Source of the DNA: Chalara sp. BL73
Lineage: Eukaryota; Ascomycota; Leotiomycetes; Helotiales
NCBI GenBank assembly: GCA_918026815.1
Contig: CAKJVC010000170.1
Location: forward strand, 91,003 to 155,002
Reading direction: 5' to 3'
Length of the DNA: 64,000 bases
Position 1 is the first letter of the stretch. Every line of letters starts with the position of its first letter. The position numbers and the translations under genes were made by a program. This document shows positions 25,533 through 37,528 of this stretch, one piece after another. Below the pieces are notes generated by a model. It did not search any database and was not told where the DNA came from. It saw only the letters and a program-made list of their open reading frames with translations.

Positions 25533-27140
25533 GTTATAAGTTCGGTTTTGCAATTAAAACACTTTTACTACGCACATTAAAAGCTTTTAGTCGCAAAACA
25601 ACTAATTTTTTAATTACTTTTTTTTCATAAAAAATACTACACACTAACAACAAACACCGCAACTATACAATAGCAAGCTCGCAGAAGTTTTTTAATATGC
25701 TAATAAAAAATAAATATAATTGGCTTAAGTAGTTTATGTTATTAGTATATAAAACACGCTACTAAAGCGCGTAAAAACTAGTCGATTTAAACGTTTTTAA
25801 CAGTTAATTCAACTTAGCAGTATTACTATTAAAGCCAAAGTCGCTGAATAAGCTAGTCGATGCGAAAAATTAAGCTCGCAACAAAAAATACAATATTAAG
25901 TTTATTGCATATTTAGCGCTAATAGCTAATTAAAACAATACATTTCGAGCAAAAACAACTTTTTTAATATTAACTGTTTTTTCTAAAAACATTTCCGTTT
26001 TAACAATTAAAAAAAAAAAGCTCGTTTTTGTTAAACTACAGTATTTACTTATAGCTACAACTAGTAATATATAAGCGAGCTAGTTGATATACAACAAAAA
26101 TTACACAATAAAAATGTTAAAGTAGTTAAAACAGCTTAAAAAGTACTAACAAGTATTAAGCTAAATTACAAAAACAGTAAAGTTATTAAAACTAAAAAAC
26201 GCAAAACTATAACTAGCAATTAATAAAACTATTAGTATACAAATACTCGTACGACAACTAAAAAAAAAGTTCGCTTTAACTAACTTTAGCACAATTAATA
26301 CAGTTTGTACAAAGTACCGACAAGTTTTTAGCTAAACAGCAAAAAAAAGCATTAATAAAAAACAGTAGTTAAATAATTAAAACGAAGTATACAAACAAGC
26401 GAAGTTTTACAATTTAGCAAAAATGCAAAGTAATTTAGCTACACAAAATTTCTTGATAGCTATTTGCACAAAGCTAAGCTTTGCTTAAACAAAAAAAAAA
26501 CTATAAAACTTAATAGTATAATTAAAAATCGGTAAAAAAACAAAAACAATCGAACAGTTAACAACCGGTTTTACAAAGCTGATTTATGCGAACAACACGA
26601 ATTTTAAACTAAAAAGTTAAAAGCTCGGTCTATTTGCTACATTAAAAAAAAAAGCTAACAATTTTAATTTTACAAATTTAAATTTTTAAAACTTATTTAA
26701 ACTTTTAACTAACTGTTTGTTTAACAATAAAAAAAAGTGCTTGTACTATACCGGAAAAGTCAATTTAAAGCACACGTAAAAACTAAAAAAAAGCAAAAAA
26801 CTACAGTTTGCGACTACCGGCAAGTCCGACGAACTGCTTTTAAAGCCGATAAAAAAAAAAGCTAAAAAACAAATACAAAAGCAACTAAACTCGGCTAATT
26901 AAGCAAAGCTAAAAACAGCTTTTAAAAAAAAAAAATAGTTTAAACAATTTTTAAACAAAAAAACAACTTTTTTTATTTTATTTAACAGTGCTATAATCGA
27001 CTTAAAGCTAGTAAAAAGCATGTTAGTCGGAGTGTTAGTTAAAATGTACGCAATACTTAGTTATGTTTAATTACACTTTTTATTAAACAGTACGCTATTC
27101 GACAACTGCGAAGCAACTTATTTAGGAAACGACATATTAT

Positions 27141-30100
27141 CAGTGTGAGAAATGATTTGATTACTTGATTACTGAGCCTAGTAATCAAAATCAAATCAAA
27201 CCTATTTATCAGTAATCAAAATCAAATCAAATCAAATCAGAGTAATCAATGATTACTTTGATTACTTTGATTACCGACCAATTCAGAAGGCGGTCAACCG
27301 AATTAGGAAGGCGGTAACACATTTGGGCGGCAGAATTATCGAATGTTCTAGTAATTTCGAGTTTATTTTATTACTAATTAACTAGTTACTAATTCAACGA
27401 TTTATAATAAGATTTTTATTAGAAATCAAGTTAAAGAATACTCTAGAATATTTTATTTATTTATATAAAGCTTTGTATTTTCTTTTTAACATCTTTTTTT
27501 TATTTACTTTTACTCACAATATCTTTTACTCACAATATCTTTTACTCACAATATATTTATATATATTTATATTATTACTATAAAAATGTCTCAACAAGCT
27601 CAAGCCGATCGTATTATACGTTTACAAAATTCTTTAGATTTTGAGATCGATATAAATACTCAACCTAATATTTTTAAAAAAGGATTGTTTCAAAAAATAC
27701 TAAATCCGCCGCAAGAAAATATTAATTTGCCTCGAACTACTACAGTTAAATGTTTACAAAAAGGTTGTAAGTAAGTATTGATTTTTCGTAATTTAGTTTT
27801 TTTATATGTTTTTATAAAAACTTTACTAATTAATAAATAGTAAAACTTGGCAAAATCAAAAAATAAACCATTCAACAAGCAATTATATTACACACTATAC
27901 TAAATCTCATAAGTTTATTAATATAAAAGCTATAATAAACGATTCTGAGTCAGGTATGTTAAAACTGTTATTGAAAAAATATTATTAAAACTAATACTAG
28001 TAAATTTTTATAGATTTCGATATAGAAGAAACTAGTCAAGCTTCGACTATAAACGATTTTTTTAATAAAGATCGAGCTTTAAAAAGACCAAAATCTCCGG
28101 AATTTGATATAACACAATTTAAAAGTTTACTTTTAAATTTTGCGATAGCAAATAATATATCTTTTCGAGCTATTACAAGTACTTCTTTTAAAAAATTATT
28201 AGATTATTTATCTTTGTAAGTTAATTTAAAAATAAATTAAAAAAAAGATTTACTAACAATTTATAGTAATATTCTACCACTTTATTATAAAGTTTTAAAA
28301 GACGATTTAAATTCTTTATTTTTATTAAAGCAAAGTCTTATTAAAAACGAATTAAATGAGCAAATAAAAAGTAATGGTAGCTTTTCTATAACTTTAGACT
28401 CTTGGACGGCTATTAATCAAGACTCTTATCTCGGAATTACTTTGTAAGTATTTTTTTTTCAACTTTTATTATTATTTTTTACATATATTTGTACTAATAA
28501 TTTTTAGGCATTTTATTAACAAAAACTTTGAATTAAAATCTTATTATTTAGCTATTCGAGAGTTAAAAGAAAAACACTCTGGTAACTATTTAAATAAAGT
28601 TCTATTAGAAGTTTTAAGCGAATATAATATTGAATATAATATTACAAGGTTAGTTTTTAATAAAAAATTTAAAATTTTATTACTAACTTATATATTAGTA
28701 TTACGCGAGATAACGCTTCTTTAAACGATACTTTATTATTAGCTTTTAAAAAACATTACAATAAAGAAACCATTAAATTTCAAGGCGATATTCACTGTAT
28801 TGCGCACGTATTAAATCTTGTTGTACAAGATATTTTAAAAGCTATTATTAAAGAGGATTTTACCGATTTACAAGATGTTTATAATACAGAAAACGATAAA
28901 GATATCGAAGAAGATTTTTTTAGTAAGTTTTGTTAAAACTAATTAAAAATAATATTAACTAACTTAATAGAAATTTCAATTTGGAAAAAGGTTCGAAAAA
29001 TTATAATCGGATTAAAATATAGTTAAGAAAATCGCCGACTTTTAAAAAGTCAAATAAAAGCACAAGGAATTGATAATTATAATATTCCGCAATTAGGTAA
29101 ATTTAAAAATTCATTTCTTTATTAAAACTTATATTAAAAATAAAACTAATTATTGTTTTAGATCAAGCAACACGATGGTTTTCGACAGCTAATATGCTTT
29201 ATAATTTTTTAAATTTGTATAAGCCTATTAAATCAGTTATATCTATATCTGAATCAAAAGCTTTTAAAAATAAAGCTATTGATTTATTAAATAAAGATAT
29301 AAAATATCTAGAAAATTGTTTACAAATATTATTAGTATTTGTTAAAACTACAACTAAATTACAAGCGGAAAATTATTCTACGGCTTATTATATTATTCCG
29401 GATATTTATAATATTTATTATAAGCTTGAAAAATTAAAAGAAGAATTCAAAAACGCAAGTATTCTTTTTTATAAAAAATATAATAATGTTAAATTAACTT
29501 TTTTATAGGATTCAATTTTAAAAGACGCTCTTAATCGTGGAATTGCAAAATTATCAAAATATTATCCTAAAAAAGGAAATATTCACTCTGATAATAAAGC
29601 TATTTATTTAGCTTTAATATTAGACCCTAGAATTAAAAAAGATGGTTTAATTAATATCGGTTTAAATTTCGGTCAAATTTCAGATATTATTACTCGGCTT
29701 GAAATTGATTATAATAAGTAAGCTAACAATTAACTTTTATTATTAATAAAAAACTAATTTTCAATAGTTACAAGTCGGATTATTTAAGAAGTTTGCCTTT
29801 AAACGAAAATATTGAAACGCTTAGTATAAGTAATAATTCCGACGACGAATTAAATATTTATTTACAAAACGACGAAGAAGAAGTTCAAGACGAATTATAT
29901 TTATATTTCGAAGAAAAAAGAGCTACTAAAAATGTAAGTTTATTTGTTTAATAATTTTTTTATTAATATATTTATTAACTTTATATAGGTTAAACCTTTA
30001 CAATATTGGCTAGCTAATAAAGATAAATATCCAGTATTATCTTTAATAGTTAGAAAGTATTTACAAATACCGGCTATTAGCGCTCCTTCAGAAAGATTTT

Positions 30101-30566
30101 TTTCTCACGGTGCTTTGATTATTAATAAATTAAGAAATCGACTTAATAAAGATACTTTTGAAAAGATTATTTGTTTAAAAAATTGGGGAATTATTAATAG
30201 CGAAGAAGATATTAAAAAAGAAGACGAAGAAGAAGAGTTTAAAAAAGAAAATATTTTTGTGATTTAAATTTTAGTTGTAGATTTTTAACAATAAGTTTAT
30301 TTCTATAAAAGTTTTTATAATAACCTTGTTATTAAAAACTTTAACATTTATAATTAACTTTAAATTAAATTAATAAAATTTGTTGTTTTTAGTAAAATTT
30401 TAATTTATTATAACTTAAAACAAGTTGATTACTGATTTGATTACTTTGATTACTCTGATTTCGGTAATCAAATCAAATCAAAGCTAACGGTAATCAAAAT
30501 CAAATCAAATCAGAGCTGATTACTTTGATTAGTAATTGATTCGTTGATTACTTTTTAGTCACACTG
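27141..30566 (+). mobile_element. hAT-family DNA transposon, nearly intact
   Basis: Defined by an exact 8-bp TSD, CATATTAT, at 27133-27140 and 30567-30574, and by terminal inverted repeats beginning CAGTGTGA. Both subterminal regions (27150-27280, 30420-30555) are packed with AATCAAATCAAA / GATTACTTTGATTAC motifs in both orientations, as expected for hAT transposase-binding repeats. Length 3,426 bp. It is inserted in Copia A. It has far more normal codon use and fewer transitions than the surrounding retroelements, so it is among the youngest insertions. It encodes one transposase. Confidence 0.93.
27586..30267 (+). pseudogene. hAT transposase, multi-intron, one premature stop
   Basis: Cuts and rejoins the hAT element in the nucleus. 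The ATG at 27586 opens an exon ending in a BED-type zinc finger (C-x4-C at KCLQKGC, then an H-x3-H around THYTKSH after the first intron). Short introns (about 47-70 bp, GTAAGT-type donors, ACTAA-type branches) follow. The core has SITLDSWTAINQDSYLGIT and ITRDNASLNDTLL, then HCIAHVLNLVVQD. The C-terminal dimerisation domain runs from QYWLANKDKYPVLS to PAISAPSERFFS and KLRNRLN. The stop is at 30265-30267. A TAA at 29024-29026 replaces a likely CAA (Gln), a single C-to-T. The apparent TAG at 29506 disappears if 29455-29508 is a GC-AG intron (GCAAGT...TATAG), which joins FKN to DSILKDAL as in the family. The copy is one mutation from an open frame. Confidence 0.88.
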
Positions 30567-33254
30567 CATATTATTGCTCGACTTAAAATTATTTGTAAAA
30601 GCTAATTACAACAAGTACGTAAAATCCAAAACAATAAGCTTTTTTATACTCGAAAAAAAAACTCGCACTTTTTTTAAAGCATTTAACGGCCCGGAAAAAC
30701 TACGTACAGTTAAACTTAAACTAACAAAAATAGCATTAGTTAAAAAATTCTATATAAACATAATTTCAAAAACTCGAATGCTCGCTATTGAATTGTAGTT
30801 TTATAAACTAGAATATTCGCTAAAGTACAAAACGAGTAAAAAAAGCGTTGTAGTAAAGCAGTTAAAGCGCAAAAAAAATTTAGTTTTTTTTAAATACAAG
30901 CAATTGTTTTTTTATTTACTCGCTTTTAAAAAAACTTCTGCTGTACTAGTACTATACGTAATAATATATTTAACTTTAAATCGCTAAATTAATAAAGCAT
31001 ACTATTTTTTTAAAAACTATTTAAAACTTAAATTAGATTTAGCGAATATATAGCACAAAAAAGCAAGTTATTTAAGCAAAAAAGCGCTCGAAATACTAGT
31101 ACACGCAGCAAAAAATGTAAAAATTACAAAAATAGCTCGTATTAAATGTAAAGCATATGCTTAAACATATACAAAGCAAGTAATTTTTAAAAAAACATTT
31201 AACAAAACATTATTTCGACTATTTTACAAAATAACGTAAAACTTGTTTAAATTTTTCGATTATTTAGTATACAACAAAACAAAGTATTTGCTAGTAATTA
31301 AAAACGAATACAGCGAAAAGCTTTTCGGTTTTTTGCTAACGTTAAAAAAAAAATTTGAAGTAATACGAGCAGTTTATAACTTTAACAAATAAATAAAACG
31401 TTAATACAATTTATTCGTTTGCAAAATTAAACACAACAATAATCGATTAGTTATTCCGGTAAACGAAACGTTAAAATATAAATAGTAAACAAAACAAAAA
31501 AAAATTCAGCTAAAACTTTTACTGTTATATATACACGAGCTAACGGAAAGTATAAAGCGAGCAAGTCAAAAAGCAATAACTCGTTCGATAAAAATGCGTA
31601 TAAGTGCAAATTTATTTAAAAACTTGTAGCCGAAATTAGCGATAGCTAAAATACATTTGTTTAATATAAGTTTATTTGCTGTAAAAAACATACGTTTTTC
31701 GAACGAAATACTTAATACGTAGTTTAAAAACTATTTTAAATAATACGATTTGTAGTTCGTAAATAAAATTACGAATAACTTTCGTTTTAATTAAAACGAA
31801 ATTTACGTGTACGAAACTTGCGCGTATTTTTTAAAAAAGAATAAAAAAGCTTTAAAAAAACGAAAAACTTATAAAGTCGACTTTAAAGCACACGTAAAAT
31901 ACTTAGTAAAATATGTAGTTTTTAATATTTACAAAATTTAAATACTACAATTCGTGCGAGTTATTATTACAAAAAACGTTAAGTTCGACAAAAACCAGTT
32001 TTATTTACTAAAAATCGAACAGCTAAAAAGTTAACTAGCTTCGATTGCTCGACAAGTAATAAAAATAATAAAAAAACAAAATATTTAAAACGTTAAATTA
32101 ATAATCGAGAATTTAAGCGTACTTAGTAAAAATCCCGGCGAACAAGTAACAAAACTAAAACTTTTGCAAAAAGTAAAAAACACTATTTTCGAATCGAGTA
32201 ACTAAAACTCGAAAATAAAACAAAACTAAACTTTAAAAAAAAAACGAACTTTTACAACAAATAAACTGTTTTTTAGACTTTTAACACTCGACTTAATTTC
32301 GAGACTTAAAAATACACTAAATAAAAATTCGAAAAAAGAAACTGTTTATAAAAAAGCAAACAGTATAATATTCGACTTAACTTTAAAACTTAAAAACATA
32401 CTAAGTCAAAGTTTAAAAAAAAGCGCTGCTTGAAAAAAGCTTAACAGTTCGTTATAATCGATAATAATTACAAAAAGCGCGCTAAATGTTAAAAGCTTTA
32501 AAACGAATTAAAGTACTTTAAAAAAAAAAAATCTAAAATTTACAAAAAAAGTTTAGCATTTTTTGCAAGTAATTATTAAAAATAACTTTCGTTTACAAGC
32601 AATTTACTGCTTAGCGAAAACTCTCGATAATTTAGCTGTAAGCTTTAATGTTTCGAACGTATTACGAAATTTATTACAGCTAAAAAAAAAAAATCTGAAT
32701 TTACGCCGAAATAAAAAAATTCGCAATTAAGTTTTAAATAAAACGTAAAGCTTAAAAAGTAGCTAAGTATTCGCAATACTAACATTTAAGTACAATACAA
32801 TATTTAACTATATTTAGCAATAAAATTTATACAACTTACTAGTAATAAAAAAAAGCGAAACAGTAACTGTACATTTAGTATTTTATACTGCTACAACAAA
32901 GCAAGTAACGCTACTGTTAAAAAATAAAAACTTCGACAAAAACTTTTATTTAGCAAATTTGCTATTATTTTCGAAATACTAAAAAAAACTTTGCAGCTAT
33001 TTATTAAAAACTCGATTTAAAACAAATATACGCGCAAAGCTAACGAATTTAAAAAACTGTAAATGCTAAAAAATTATACTAGTAAAAAAAGCTTAATGTA
33101 TACTTTTACTGTTAAAATAAGTGTTTATATACAAAATAAATGTAGTTTTTATTTTTACTTGTTGCAAATTTCGGATTATAGTACAAAAAATTTTTTAAAA
33201 TTCCGAATCGATTATTTTAATATACGCAGCAACGTTAGTTTTTCGCTTGTTTAA

Positions 33255-33730
33255 AATAGCTATAGCTATAACAGCGAACTTTGATTTTAAAATTAAACAG
33301 TTCGATATAATTAACGCATTTATTAATGCAAAACGAAACAAAAACGAAACACAAATTGCTTGTTAGTTTTTAAATAGTTTCAAAATACCGAAAATGTACG
33401 TAAAACTAAATCGCGCGCTGTACAGTTTTAAAAACTTTTCGGCACTATAGTTCGAAAAATTTATAACTACTCTAAAAAAATTAAAACTTAAAACAAACAA
33501 AAAAAAGCTGTGCTTTTATATAAACAAAAAGCGAACAGTGTTTTTTGTGTTTTTTGTAAACGACTTTCTAGTAATATACTATAAGTTAAATAAACTAAAA
33601 GCGAACAAAGTAATAACTTTGTTAAAAAAAAAATACGAACTAAAAAAAAAAAAAAATATAGTTTAGTTTTTAAATATAAAAATTATACGATTAAAATCAA
33701 AGCAAAAACTTTAGCTATTTTACAACGTAT
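33255..33730 (+). pseudogene. Copia A reverse transcriptase relic
   Basis: Readable motifs: NFDFKIKQFDIINAFINA (family: Q-DV-NAFLN), then KMYVKLNRALYSFKN (family: v-rL-kALYGLrQ), then a polymerase box VNDF near 33560 (family: VDD(I/M/F), one Asp now Asn), and LKKKYELKKKKNIVQFLNIK (family: L---F-M-DLG----FLGI). Stops interrupt, so it is inactive. Confidence 0.85.
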
Positions 33731-34049
33731 ATATTAAAAAAATCGTAACAAAGTTTAACAAAATGCCGACAAAATGTTTAAGCATTTTTTTGCTATAACA
33801 AATGTTTGTAAAAAACACCGGAACAGCTAGCAAACAAAATGTAAAAAAATATTAAAAAAAAGTAAATAGTATTTTGTATACAACTATTATACTAAAAGCA
33901 AATACTGTTTACGCAGCAGTTTAGCTTTTTTAGTTTTTAACTAATTCAAGCTAGCAACATATAAATATAGTCGACTAAACGTTTTTATATTTTTACGAAA
34001 CAAAGTTTATAATTGTTATATATAGCTACGATATTCGTTTTAAACAGTT

Positions 34050-34545
34050 AGTTATTGCAACAAATGCATTATTTGCAAATTACTTGTTTACTAAAAATTT
34101 TTTTTATAAATACGTTATAAGTTTGTTTAGTAGAATTATTGCATAAAAAACAAAAAAACAAAATACAGTAACAATTTTTTTTACAAAAGCTAAACTGTTT
34201 GTTTTTTAAAGCACAGCAAAAAAAACTATAGTTTTGCAAAAACTTTTTAAAGAAATTTAATTAAAACTCGGTAAACTGTAAAATATATTTTGTAATAATT
34301 AACAAACAATAAAGCTAGTAGTAAAAAAAAATGAACGAATTTTTACTAAACTGCGCTACGTAAATATTTATAATATGTAGCTGCGTTAAAAACATAAAAA
34401 AAGCGCTTTTACAGTAATATACTTGCTAATAGCCGATATACTTGTTAATAAACTTACAAAAAAAATTTTAAAATACAAGTTTAAATATTTCCGAAAGTTG
34501 TTAAACTTGCAAAACGTTAAAAAAAAAATCGAACAAGTAAAGTAA
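34050..34545 (+). pseudogene. Copia A RNase H relic
   Basis: Contains KTKKQNTVTIFFTKAKLF (family: K-Q--vs-SS-EAEY), IFCNNQQTIKLVVK with one stop (family: D---A), ISTKLRYVNIYNM (family: R-KHIDI-yH) and LVNKLTKKILKYKF (family: ADgLTK-L). It ends in a TAA at 34543-34545. Confidence 0.83.
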
Positions 34546-36803
34546 TATTCAATAAATTATACAATACTTGTAATTCTGATATTTCGTTTATAAATTTTAT
34601 TTATAAACACAAATATTTTATTAAAAACTGTTTTTGTACATACAAAATAGTAAAAAATTTATATATTTCTTTTGTATTATTATACAGTTGAAAACAACGC
34701 TTTATTGCAAAAATAATTGCGCAACGCAAAAAAAATCTATGCTAAATTAAAAAAACATTTTAAAATATATAAATAACGTTTTTAAGTTTTTACTAATTTG
34801 CAACTATTTTATTTATACTTACTTTCGTTATATAAGTAACGTTTTTAAACCGGTACAATTCGAAGCCGGTACAATCCGAAACATAGCAAACTTTTTAAAA
34901 GTTCGCGAAATTATTTCGAAAAGTAAATATAATACGAAACTGCTTTTAACTGCGAAAATAAAACAAACTACTAAACTTTGCTTTACTTAAAAAAGAAAAA
35001 CCGCGAAGTTTTTTTTTTATACCGGAATTAGAATTTAGTAAAAAGTAAAAAGTATTTAAAAAGTTTTCGTTATTATTATTCGAATTTTTATTTTTTATTA
35101 CTTTTTTTAAAACTAACAGTTTACGTATAGTTGTTTTTATTTTTTTTATTTTAAGCTGCCGACGCTAGTTTAAATACTTGTTTGTAAACTTTTCGAATAA
35201 TAAAGCTATTAAACAAAAAGCTAGTTTATACTTATACTTAGTAAAACAACAAGCATATTGTTCGGTATTTGCGTTAATTATATTCCGACAAATTCTATTA
35301 TTTAATTTTGCTAGTATAAATCGAACACATTTTATGCAAGCGAATTAACGCTGCGCACTATTTACAAGTTTAGTATATATTCGTTTAAAAAAAAAAAATA
35401 TAGTTCGTAAAACTTGTTTTTTATAATTCGAAAACTTGAATTTAAACTTCGATTTAAATAAAAACTGCGAACGAGTTTAAAACTTAGCAGCAGTTTTTAA
35501 TTAAATTGTGCAAAGCGATTTAATAAAAAATTCGAATTTAACAAATAGTCGGTAAACAAATAACAAACGTGTAAAAGTATCGTTAATTTGCTGCAGCTAA
35601 TTAGTAAGTTTAAAGCAATACTGCAAATGCGCTTCGAAATTACTAAAATAAACATTATTTAAATTAACTAATAAAAAACGTTTATTGCAATAAAAAAAAG
35701 TTGTAAAATCAAGTATTTTAAAAAAAATCGCGTACAGCACGTTTAACTCGAAACTAAAAACGTTAATTATACAACTACTTAAAAAAAACTAGCCGAGAAT
35801 TGCAAAACAGTTGTTTACGTTTAAAAATATAAACTACTTGTAAAAAGTCGAATACTTAACTTGTAAAGTAGTACTTTTTGCTATTTAACATTAAAATAAT
35901 GCGAAACATATTAAGCATTAGCGTGCGTTTTTGCGACAAGTTCGAAAATAAATAAAAAGTTCGCGTATTACAAACAGAAGTTTAAAAATTAAATAGTGTT
36001 ATTCGAAATATTAAAAAAAAAGCTTAAAATTACAACTACTAAATATAGTATATAACTAACAAACTAGTGCAAAGCTGAATTTAATTCGATTATTAAAAAA
36101 AAAATATTAGTGCGAATACTTTTGCGCAAAAAAACTGTTAACAAAAAAAACAAAACTGCTTTAAAACGCATTGCTATTATAGCTGCTTATTTTACTAGTA
36201 TATAAAAAAAGAAAAAAAAATTGCTTCGAATTGTTAAAATAGCTTTTTTTATGTTTAAAGCTCGTTACACGAAATTACTGAACAGTTTGCTGAAAACAAA
36301 CAGTTAGTAAACAAACAAAACAAAAAAAATGTAAACGTATTGTTTTTTTTTTACGAGCTACTTGTCGAGCGTACTTTTTATTTTTTCGATATACTTTTTT
36401 ATTTTTTTTTAGTGTAAAGAAACATAATAATAATAAAGTAGTTCAATAGTAAAAAGCAATTAATAATAACTGTAATAATAGCTGAAATAATAATAATAAT
36501 AATAATAGTAATAGTATTGTTATTGTTAAAAAAAAAAAGTTAAAAACAGGAAATGCTAATTTATACTGTGTGATTTACTTAATCGAAAAAGTAGTAACTA
36601 AATAAACAAAAATTATTGAGTTACAGCTCGCTTGCTAAAAAGCTTAAAGTTTACAATATTGCGTTTAAAATTCTAAACTTCGAAATTAACTTTTTTTAAA
36701 ACAACACTAACACGCTTTTGCTATACAAAAGTAAACGCGCGCATTTTAAAGCAATACAAAAGTATTTTAGTATTTTTGCGAGCTGCTTTATAATTAATAA
36801 AAT
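34546..36803. other. 2.3 kb AT-rich 3' part of Copia A, content unidentified
   Basis: Longer than a normal Copia 3' end. A short near-exact tandem, ACCGGTACAATTCGA / GCCGGTACAATCCGA, lies near 34850. An (AAT)n-type microsatellite tract runs about 36425-36530. No domain could be read on either strand; another degraded insertion may be hidden here. Confidence 0.45.
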
Positions 36804-37256
36804 TGTCACGAACCGAATCCTGGGACCTGCTGAGGCCCCAGGAGAGAAGCCCCAGGACGCTCTGGCGTCCCAGGACCAATGGGGATCCTAGGGATGTGGG
36901 TCCCAGGATCAGCCAGTGTCCTAGGACTTTAAGTGGGTAAAAAAGCAAACGGCTTATTAACCCCTGGATACCGCGACCGTGTCACGTGATAGAGTCTGGA
37001 AAAGTCTTGGGAGTCTATATAAACTCCAAAGACTTTAAAAAACTCCAGCTCAACCATAGTATATAAACAGTCGTAGTTTCATAGTTTAGAAACTTCGTGC
37101 TTAACTTACTTTATAGTTTAGCAATACAGTCTTTGTTATACTTGTAACGTCTCACTCCTCAGTGAGAGGCAGTGTCTAGTCTATTTCATATATACCATAC
37201 CAACCAACGAGCCCCAAGCCCAGCCATCTAGGCCCAAGGCTACCCCATACGTTACA
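36804..37256 (+). repeat. LTR of family B (right copy)
   Basis: 453 bp, TGTCACGAACCGAATCC to CATACGTTACA, near-identical but inverted relative to 10682-11136. It is GC-rich with CCTGGGACC and GGGATCCTAGGG motifs and little RIP. Preceded by AAAAT, followed by CTAAG. It is inserted in the 3' end of Copia A. The minus-strand frame 36721-36948 that spans it is spurious. Confidence 0.82.
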
Positions 37257-37325
37257 CTAAGCAATCCACGTCAAGACGTGGTGTTGCCACAGGTAGAGTG
37301 ATCCGACAGTAAATTTTAACTATAT
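37257..37325. other. Junction segment between B LTR and Copia C2
   Basis: The first ~50 bp (CTAAGCAATCCACGTC...) are GC-richer and unlike either neighbour, and may be leader sequence of a B element. The last ~20 bp (AGTAAATTTTAACTATAT) match the E repeat at 13766 in reverse. TATAT (37321-37325) is the C2 target duplication. Confidence 0.5.
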
Positions 37326-37528
37326 TGTTAAGAATTGGTAGTGTAGCTTACTCGTAAAACATAAGCTATACTTTATGTAATAGCTTAGTTATTAGTAAAA
37401 AAGTCAAATTCTTTTTACTGATCAACTTTTATAAAAGTTCTATAATTAAGTCAATTTATTTTTTCTGAATTACTGCACTTAAATAAACTTTGCGTACAGC
37501 ACAAGTTTCCGTTAATACTTTTTTAATA
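37326..37528 (+). repeat. 5' LTR of Copia C2
   Basis: 203 bp, TGTTAAGAATTGGTAGTGTA to TTTTTTAATA. The leader with AACTGCTAA-type tandem repeats follows. Confidence 0.88.

Larger units (their letters stand above)
25533..36803 (+). mobile_element. Copia-type retrotransposon A, internal region
   Basis: In plus orientation the order is protease, integrase, reverse transcriptase, RNase H, as in Copia. Protease-like sequence lies on either side of the hAT insertion at 27141-30566. The integrase begins near 31290 (LLVIKNEYSEKLFGFLL) and is followed by RT and RNase H, with the RNase H stop at 34543-34545. The element has been split by hAT and by the B LTR at 36804. It carries an unusually long 2.3-kb stretch between RNase H and its 3' end. 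All domains have multiple RIP-type stops. Confidence 0.85.

Noticed and set aside
36721..36948. 75-residue minus-strand frame with LGLLSWGLSRSQ
   Set aside because: Crosses the boundary between Copia A and the B LTR; no homology pattern.
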